Part shown: positions 39,872-44,300 of the stretch, piece after piece
Position numbering within the stretch: position 1 is the first letter of the stretch
How the letters are laid out: each line of letters starts with the position of its first letter
Source: an uncultured bacterium
GTDB taxonomy: Bacteria; Planctomycetota; Phycisphaerae; Phycisphaerales; SM1A02
Assembly (NCBI GenBank): GCA_903961015.1
Contig: CAJCCX010000230.1
Location: forward strand, 1 to 44,300
Reading direction: 5' to 3'
Length of the DNA: 44,300 nucleotides
The notes under the pieces: model-generated
Databases searched by the model: none
Told to the model about the DNA's origin: nothing
What the model saw: only the letters and a program-made list of their open reading frames with translations
Program-made: the position numbers and the translations under genes

Positions 39872-42817
39872 GTGACCAACGAAGGCCACGACAAATTAGA
39901 ATCCTCCTCACCTGCGAGGCAATCCATCAACGGATGGGATGCCGCATTTGTGGACTCGCTTTTTGCTCAGTGGAGTCGCGACCCCGAATCCGTTGATCTC
40001 GCATGGCGCCAGTTTTTTGCTGGATTTGAACTTGGACTTGCGCGTCCAGCTCCTGCTCCCAAGGGAGTTACGACTGGAGCGACTGCGGTAGCTGGATCAT
40101 CCGCAACAAGTGCAACCTCCAAAGCCTCCGCCGCAAATGCCCCGAGTGGATGGGAAGCGCAAGGGAAGGTTGATCTTCTTATCCATCGCTATCGCGAATT
40201 TGGACATCTTGCGTCGCAGCTTGATCCACTTGGAACAACCCGGCCATTTCCTGATGTGTTGACTCTGGAAAGCGCCGGTTTGGGCGATGAACATTTGGGC
40301 ATGACGTTCAGCGCAAATTCCTTGCCCATTGCATCGCCTGCAACACTTGGCGACATCGTTGCCCTTTTGGAGCAGACATACTGCGGCCATTCGGGCATTG
40401 AATTTGTGCACATCACAAATCTTGACCAACGTCAGTGGATCCAACGACGCATCGAGCAATCGCGGGGCAAGCCCAACTTCAGCCAAGAACAACAGAGGCA
40501 CATTCTGCAACGCCTCGTCGATTCGGATGCTTTCGAATCTTTCTTAGCGATGCGGTATGTCGGCAAGAAACGCTTTGGTTTGGAAGGTGCAGACACGATC
40601 ATCCCGATGCTAGATCAGTTGATCGAGACAGGCGCGACACTCGGTGCTCGAGAATTCTGTTTCGCATTCGCTCATAGAGGCCGAGTGAATTTGTTAACAA
40701 ATGTCGTTGGCAAAAAATACGAACAAGTGCTGACTGAATTCGAAGAAACATGGACAGCAAGTTTCTCTGAAGGTGGCGGCGATGTGAAATATCACCAGGG
40801 ATATAGTTCTGAACGAAAAACTGCATCTGGAATGGTGCATCTGACCGCATCGTCCAATGCGTCACATTTGGAATTTGTCAACGGAATCGCGCTCGGACGA
40901 ACGCGAGCAAAGCAAGATCTGCTCGAAGACAACGAGCGACGAGAAGTTGTTCCTGTACTTGTCCATGGCGATTCTTCTTTCCCTGGACAAGGGTCTGTGT
41001 CCGAGTGCTTCAACTTTATGAAGTTGACTGGATATGACGTCGGTGGCGCGCTTCATGTGATCATCAATAATCAAGTTGGATTCACGACGAATCCAGAGAA
41101 CACTTTCGGCGGTCAATACTGCTCTGATTTGGCGAAGGCGTATGACGTTCCGATTTTTCATGTCAATGGCGATGATCCAGAAGCATGCGTATGGGCGATG
41201 CAAACTGCCACTGAATTCCGACAAGCATTTGGGCGTGATGCCCTCGTCGAACTCTGGTGCTATCGCAAGAATGGTCATAACGAAACCGACGAACCTTCAT
41301 TCACGCAACCGATGCTGTATCGCAGAGTGCGTGAGCAGGTTCCTGTTGCTGCAACGTATCGAGATCGATTGATTGCGCAAGGAGTTCTTTCGGCTGAAGA
41401 TGCTGAAGGGATCGTCAAGAAAATTTATGACCGAATGGATGCTGCGCAAACTGCAGTGAAGGCAAAGCCTATTTTCCCTGGAATCCCTGCATTTCAAGGG
41501 CGGTGGCAAGGATTAGGCAATTCGTATCACAACGAAAACATCGAAACAGGCGTTGCTCTTTCGACTCTCGTCAAGATCGGATCTATTCTCTCAACAATTC
41601 CAGATCACATCACGCCGCATCGAACGATCGCTCGAACGATTGCTGGTCGCTCCCACATTGACACCGATGCAAAGATCGACTGGGCAACAGCGGAACTTCT
41701 TGCATATGGAACATTGCTTTTGGATGGCTCGACCGTTCGTATCAGCGGACAAGACGTTGAGCGCGGAACTTTCAGCCATCGACACGCTGTTGTGATTTCT
41801 CAAGACACTGGCGGCAGATTCAACCCACTTGAAACTCTTGGGAAATTTGAAATCTGCAACAGTCCGCTGACGGAAAATGCAGTTGTGGGATTTGAGTTGG
41901 GATATTCCCAAACCGACCCTAATGCACTCGTGATCTGGGAGGCGCAGTTTGGTGATTTCGCCAATGGCGCACAAGTCATCTTTGATCAATTTATGACTAG
42001 CGGAGAAGTGAAATGGAACCGTGCCGCTGGACTCGTTCTGCTTCTGCCGCACGGCTATGAAGGCCAGGGACCAGAGCATTCCTCCGCACGACTCGAGCGC
42101 TTTTTGCAAATGGCAGCGGGCGATAATTTTGAAGCTGTCTATCCATCGACAACCGCACAACTCTTTCATGTTCTGCGCAGACAGCTCAAACGTAACTTCC
42201 GCAAGCCCTTGGTGATCATGACCCCAAAGAGCATGCTGCGCTCACCTGCTGCACAAAGTGTGGGGTCAGATTTTGTTCAGGGACATTTTCAGCGCGTCAT
42301 TGATGATCCTGATGCAAAGAAGGCGCCGCTGATTTCTCGCGTGTACTTCTGCACGGGAAAATATTTCCACGAACTTGTTGCGCAGCGAGAAATTGTCGCA
42401 GATCACAACTGCGCATTTGTGCGTATCGAACAAATTGCGCCGTTTCCTGCAGAGGATGTCGAGTCCATCTTGAAAAAGTACCGCGGTGCAGAGATGCACT
42501 GGGTCCAAGAAGAGCCGCGAAATATGGGCGCGTATCGATTTGTTCAAGCACAGATGTTGGACTTGTTTGGCGTGAATCCAAAGTATGTCGGCCGTCCAGA
42601 TTCGGCGACGCCGGCGGTGGGTTCAACCAAGGCGCACGAAAAGCAAGCGCATGCTCTGCTGGCGCAAGTCTTCCCATCTATGGCAACCGAAAAAACAGAA
42701 GACGCGACAATTTCGACGAAGGCAGACCTTCCTCAAAATGAAGGCGAGAATCAAAACGGTAAGGCGAAACAAAGCAATGCAACCAGTGGGCGCAAGCCTG
42801 CTGCGAACAAAAGATAG
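39872..42817 (+). CDS. sucA: 2-oxoglutarate dehydrogenase E1 component
   Basis: ThDP-dependent E1 of the 2-oxoglutarate dehydrogenase complex: decarboxylates 2-oxoglutarate and passes the succinyl group to the lipoyl arm of E2. About 981 residues. The short N-terminal E1 helix (WDAAFVDSLFAQWSRDPESV) is present, then the ThDP/Mg regions FCFAHRGRVNLLTNVVG, HGDSSFPGQGSVSECFN and VIINNQVGFTTNP, then RKNGHNETDEPSFTQP, and near the C-terminus LPHGYEGQGPEHSSARLERF and WVQEEPRNMGAY. The start is the GTG at 39872 with GGAG seven nt before it; an in-frame upstream frame extends only into non-conserved sequence. Followed by sucB 32 bp later. The tail is low-complexity and polar. Confidence 0.97.
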   Translation: MTNEGHDKLESSSPARQSINGWDAAFVDSLFAQWSRDPESVDLAWRQFFAGFELGLARPAPAPKGVTTGATAVAGSSATSATSKASAANAPSGWEAQGKVDLLIHRYREFGHLASQLDPLGTTRPFPDVLTLESAGLGDEHLGMTFSANSLPIASPATLGDIVALLEQTYCGHSGIEFVHITNLDQRQWIQRRIEQSRGKPNFSQEQQRHILQRLVDSDAFESFLAMRYVGKKRFGLEGADTIIPMLDQLIETGATLGAREFCFAFAHRGRVNLLTNVVGKKYEQVLTEFEETWTASFSEGGGDVKYHQGYSSERKTASGMVHLTASSNASHLEFVNGIALGRTRAKQDLLEDNERREVVPVLVHGDSSFPGQGSVSECFNFMKLTGYDVGGALHVIINNQVGFTTNPENTFGGQYCSDLAKAYDVPIFHVNGDDPEACVWAMQTATEFRQAFGRDALVELWCYRKNGHNETDEPSFTQPMLYRRVREQVPVAATYRDRLIAQGVLSAEDAEGIVKKIYDRMDAAQTAVKAKPIFPGIPAFQGRWQGLGNSYHNENIETGVALSTLVKIGSILSTIPDHITPHRTIARTIAGRSHIDTDAKIDWATAELLAYGTLLLDGSTVRISGQDVERGTFSHRHAVVISQDTGGRFNPLETLGKFEICNSPLTENAVVGFELGYSQTDPNALVIWEAQFGDFANGAQVIFDQFMTSGEVKWNRAAGLVLLLPHGYEGQGPEHSSARLERFLQMAAGDNFEAVYPSTTAQLFHVLRRQLKRNFRKPLVIMTPKSMLRSPAAQSVGSDFVQGHFQRVIDDPDAKKAPLISRVYFCTGKYFHELVAQREIVADHNCAFVRIEQIAPFPAEDVESILKKYRGAEMHWVQEEPRNMGAYRFVQAQMLDLFGVNPKYVGRPDSATPAVGSTKAHEKQAHALLAQVFPSMATEKTEDATISTKADLPQNEGENQNGKAKQSNATSGRKPAANKR

Positions 42818-42849
42818 AAAAGGCGAAGTGATAATGCGAGGTAACACAC

Positions 42850-44094
42850 ATGGTTGAAGTCGTCGTTCCAAGTCCAGGCGAATCCATTACAGAAGTCACT
42901 CTTGGAACATGGCGCAAGAGCGACGGCGATTGGGTCGAGAAGGATGAGTTGTTGAATGAAATTGATTCCGACAAAGCAACTCTGGAGTTGCTCTCCCCTG
43001 CATCTGGCGCAATTCGATTGGTCGTGAAGTCAGGAACAGAACAAAAGGTTGGAACGCTTGTTGCAAATATTGACGAAGCTGCAGCGCGACCTGCAGGCGC
43101 TGCGGATGCAAAGAATTCAAAAACAACGGCTGTTGCGGTTGTAACGCCTGTGACGAAAGAATCAAATCCGACTGTTGCGAAAGTTGCAAACGATTCACCA
43201 ACGCGCATTTCGGGAGTTGCGAAAAAAATGGCGGCTGACAAAGGGATTGATGCTGGTGCGCTTGAAGGAAGCGGACCATCTGGGCGCGTGATGAAAGTTG
43301 ATATTGAAGGAGCTGCTAAAAGTGGAAGTGCTGCTCCTGCTGCCACCGCAACAACAGCGAATGCACCAACGGCCATGTCAGGAACTCGAGGCATTCGACG
43401 CGAAAAGATGTCTCGCCTGCGACAGCGAATTGCGGAACGACTTGTCAGCGCTCAACACAACGCTGCAATGTTGACGACCTTCAACGAAGTGGACATGAGC
43501 GAAGTGATTCGACTTCGTACAGAGCACAAGGCTAATTTTGAGAAAACGCACGGCGTCGGACTCGGGTTCATGGGATTCTTCATTCGTTCTTGCGTCTCTG
43601 CTCTGCAGCACTACCCCCGTGCGAATGCGTATCTCGCTGGCGACGAAATGGAATTCCATGACTTTGTCGATGTGGGCGTTGCTGTTGGCACGGAACGTGG
43701 GCTCGTTGTGCCTGTGATCAGAAATGCAGAAGCGATGACGCTTCCAGTAATCGAAAAGACACTCAAGTCATTTGCCTTGCGAGCGCGCGACGGAAAATTG
43801 ACGGTCGATGAAATGACTGGCGGAACATTCACAATCTCCAATGGCGGGGTGTATGGATCGTTAATGTCGACTCCGATATTGAATCCACCGCAATCTGCAA
43901 TTCTTGGAATGCACACGATTAAAAAGCGAGCGGTTGAAGATCCTCATAACCCAGGGCAGATTGCACTTCGCCCAATGATGTATCTCGCACTTTCATACGA
44001 TCATCGGATCATCGATGGATCGGAAGCCGTCGGCTTCCTCGTTCATGTCAAAGATTGCATTGAAAACCCTGGGCGACTCTTGCTTGGAGTTTAA
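42850..44094 (+). CDS. sucB: Dihydrolipoyllysine succinyltransferase (E2 of 2-oxoglutarate dehydrogenase)
   Basis: Core transferase of the 2-oxoglutarate dehydrogenase complex, moving succinyl from the lipoyl arm to CoA. One lipoyl domain with Lys42 in [15 protein letters not shown], an Ala/Thr-rich linker, the peripheral-subunit-binding domain [21 protein letters not shown] (in parts, about 118-150, with [15 protein letters not shown]) and the catalytic domain with His385 and Asp389 in [17 protein letters not shown]. At 414 residues it is of normal length (E. coli 405). The ATG at 42850 has a GAGG Shine-Dalgarno 8 nt before. Same transcript as sucA. E3 (lpdA) is not in the window. Confidence 0.97.
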   Translation: MVEVVVPSPGESITEVTLGTWRKSDGDWVEKDELLNEIDSDKATLELLSPASGAIRLVVKSGTEQKVGTLVANIDEAAARPAGAADAKNSKTTAVAVVTPVTKESNPTVAKVANDSPTRISGVAKKMAADKGIDAGALEGSGPSGRVMKVDIEGAAKSGSAAPAATATTANAPTAMSGTRGIRREKMSRLRQRIAERLVSAQHNAAMLTTFNEVDMSEVIRLRTEHKANFEKTHGVGLGFMGFFIRSCVSALQHYPRANAYLAGDEMEFHDFVDVGVAVGTERGLVVPVIRNAEAMTLPVIEKTLKSFALRARDGKLTVDEMTGGTFTISNGGVYGSLMSTPILNPPQSAILGMHTIKKRAVEDPHNPGQIALRPMMYLALSYDHRIIDGSEAVGFLVHVKDCIENPGRLLLGV

Positions 44095-44125
44095 AGGTCT
44101 TGGCGGTTTCAACGGATACCAACTT

Positions 44126-44300
44126 ATGAAAACAAACTCTCTTTCGCTTCGAACCGTTTTTTCTGCTCTAGTCTTATTCGCTTGTTCTGTTATTACTGGA
44201 ATGGGATGCGACGACAAGGATGCTGCTCAATCTCCACCAGCGAGCAGCGGATCAACTGGGGGAGCGCTGCCGAATCGATCGGTCGCCCCACCGGTTGTCA
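44126..44300 (+). CDS. Putative lipoprotein, N-terminus only
   Basis: 58 residues are visible before the right edge. MKTNSLSLRTVFSALVLFA forms a signal peptide, with Cys20 or more likely Cys28 (ITGMGC) as lipidated residue, followed by an acidic DDKD and a Ser/Gly/Pro/Ala-rich linker. It begins 31 bp after sucB. No Shine-Dalgarno or TANNNT hexamer is obvious, so it may ride on the sucAB transcript. Function cannot be told. Confidence 0.65.
   Translation, partial: MKTNSLSLRTVFSALVLFACSVITGMGCDDKDAAQSPPASSGSTGGALPNRSVAPPVV

Overview
The window looks like chromosomal DNA of a planctomycete, most likely of the Phycisphaerae type. The evidence is a secreted multiheme cytochrome that ends in two Ca-binding, dockerin-like repeats with the ...WG endings common on exported planctomycete proteins, the DapL route to diaminopimelate, an exported Tricorn-type protease, a Gly-rich secretin and several large secreted proteins of unknown function. 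This assignment is inference from gene content; there is no rRNA or other phylogenetic marker. I saw no tRNA, rRNA, CRISPR, prophage or intact insertion sequence. The protein-coding annotation mostly describes housekeeping and cell-envelope genes.

Layout. 1-840 (-) is a truncated DegT-type sugar aminotransferase, divergent from a GH57 glycosidase (901-2112). 2117-6853 (-) is a block of glycosyltransferase, pyrE, membrane protein and a large exported helical protein. It faces, across 41 bp, a (+) block with a secreted protein (6895), an OppA-type binding protein and OppB permease (7941-10798), and a lipoprotein. 11675-13624 is a five-heme cytochrome with a dockerin-like tail. 13625-14250 is the only long gene-free stretch and holds two 151-bp copies of a strongly palindromic element. 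14251-19611 (-) carries inorganic pyrophosphatase, a Tricorn-like protease and an SPFH protein. 19666-22712 (+) carries an M42 peptidase, a methyltransferase and dapL. 22731-25121 (-) has rlmE and a secreted esterase. 25164-28645 (+) has a DUF4097-like lipoprotein and a second large exported protein. 28658-35939 (-) is one tightly packed operon: secretin, STAS protein, HATPase anti-sigma-type kinase, Gfo/Idh oxidoreductase, endonuclease IV fused to TPRs, and queF. 36165-44094 (+) holds carA-priA and then sucA-sucB, with the start of a lipoprotein at the right edge.

The least expected observations are: (1) a pair of hairpin-forming repeats between the convergent cytochrome and ppa genes, whose substitutions mostly spare the predicted stems; (2) a TANNNT hexamer (TAGACT, TACACT, TACTCT and similar) 6-12 nt before the start codon of about fourteen genes that lack a Shine-Dalgarno site, which suggests that promoter-proximal genes here are transcribed leaderless or nearly so, while distal operon genes keep a Shine-Dalgarno; (3) an apparently intact endonuclease IV with all nine metal ligands joined in frame, through a membrane segment, to a periplasmic-looking TPR domain; (4) the pentaheme cytochrome with a dockerin-like tail and twin operator-like palindromes in its promoter region. 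No complete new defence or mobile system was found.
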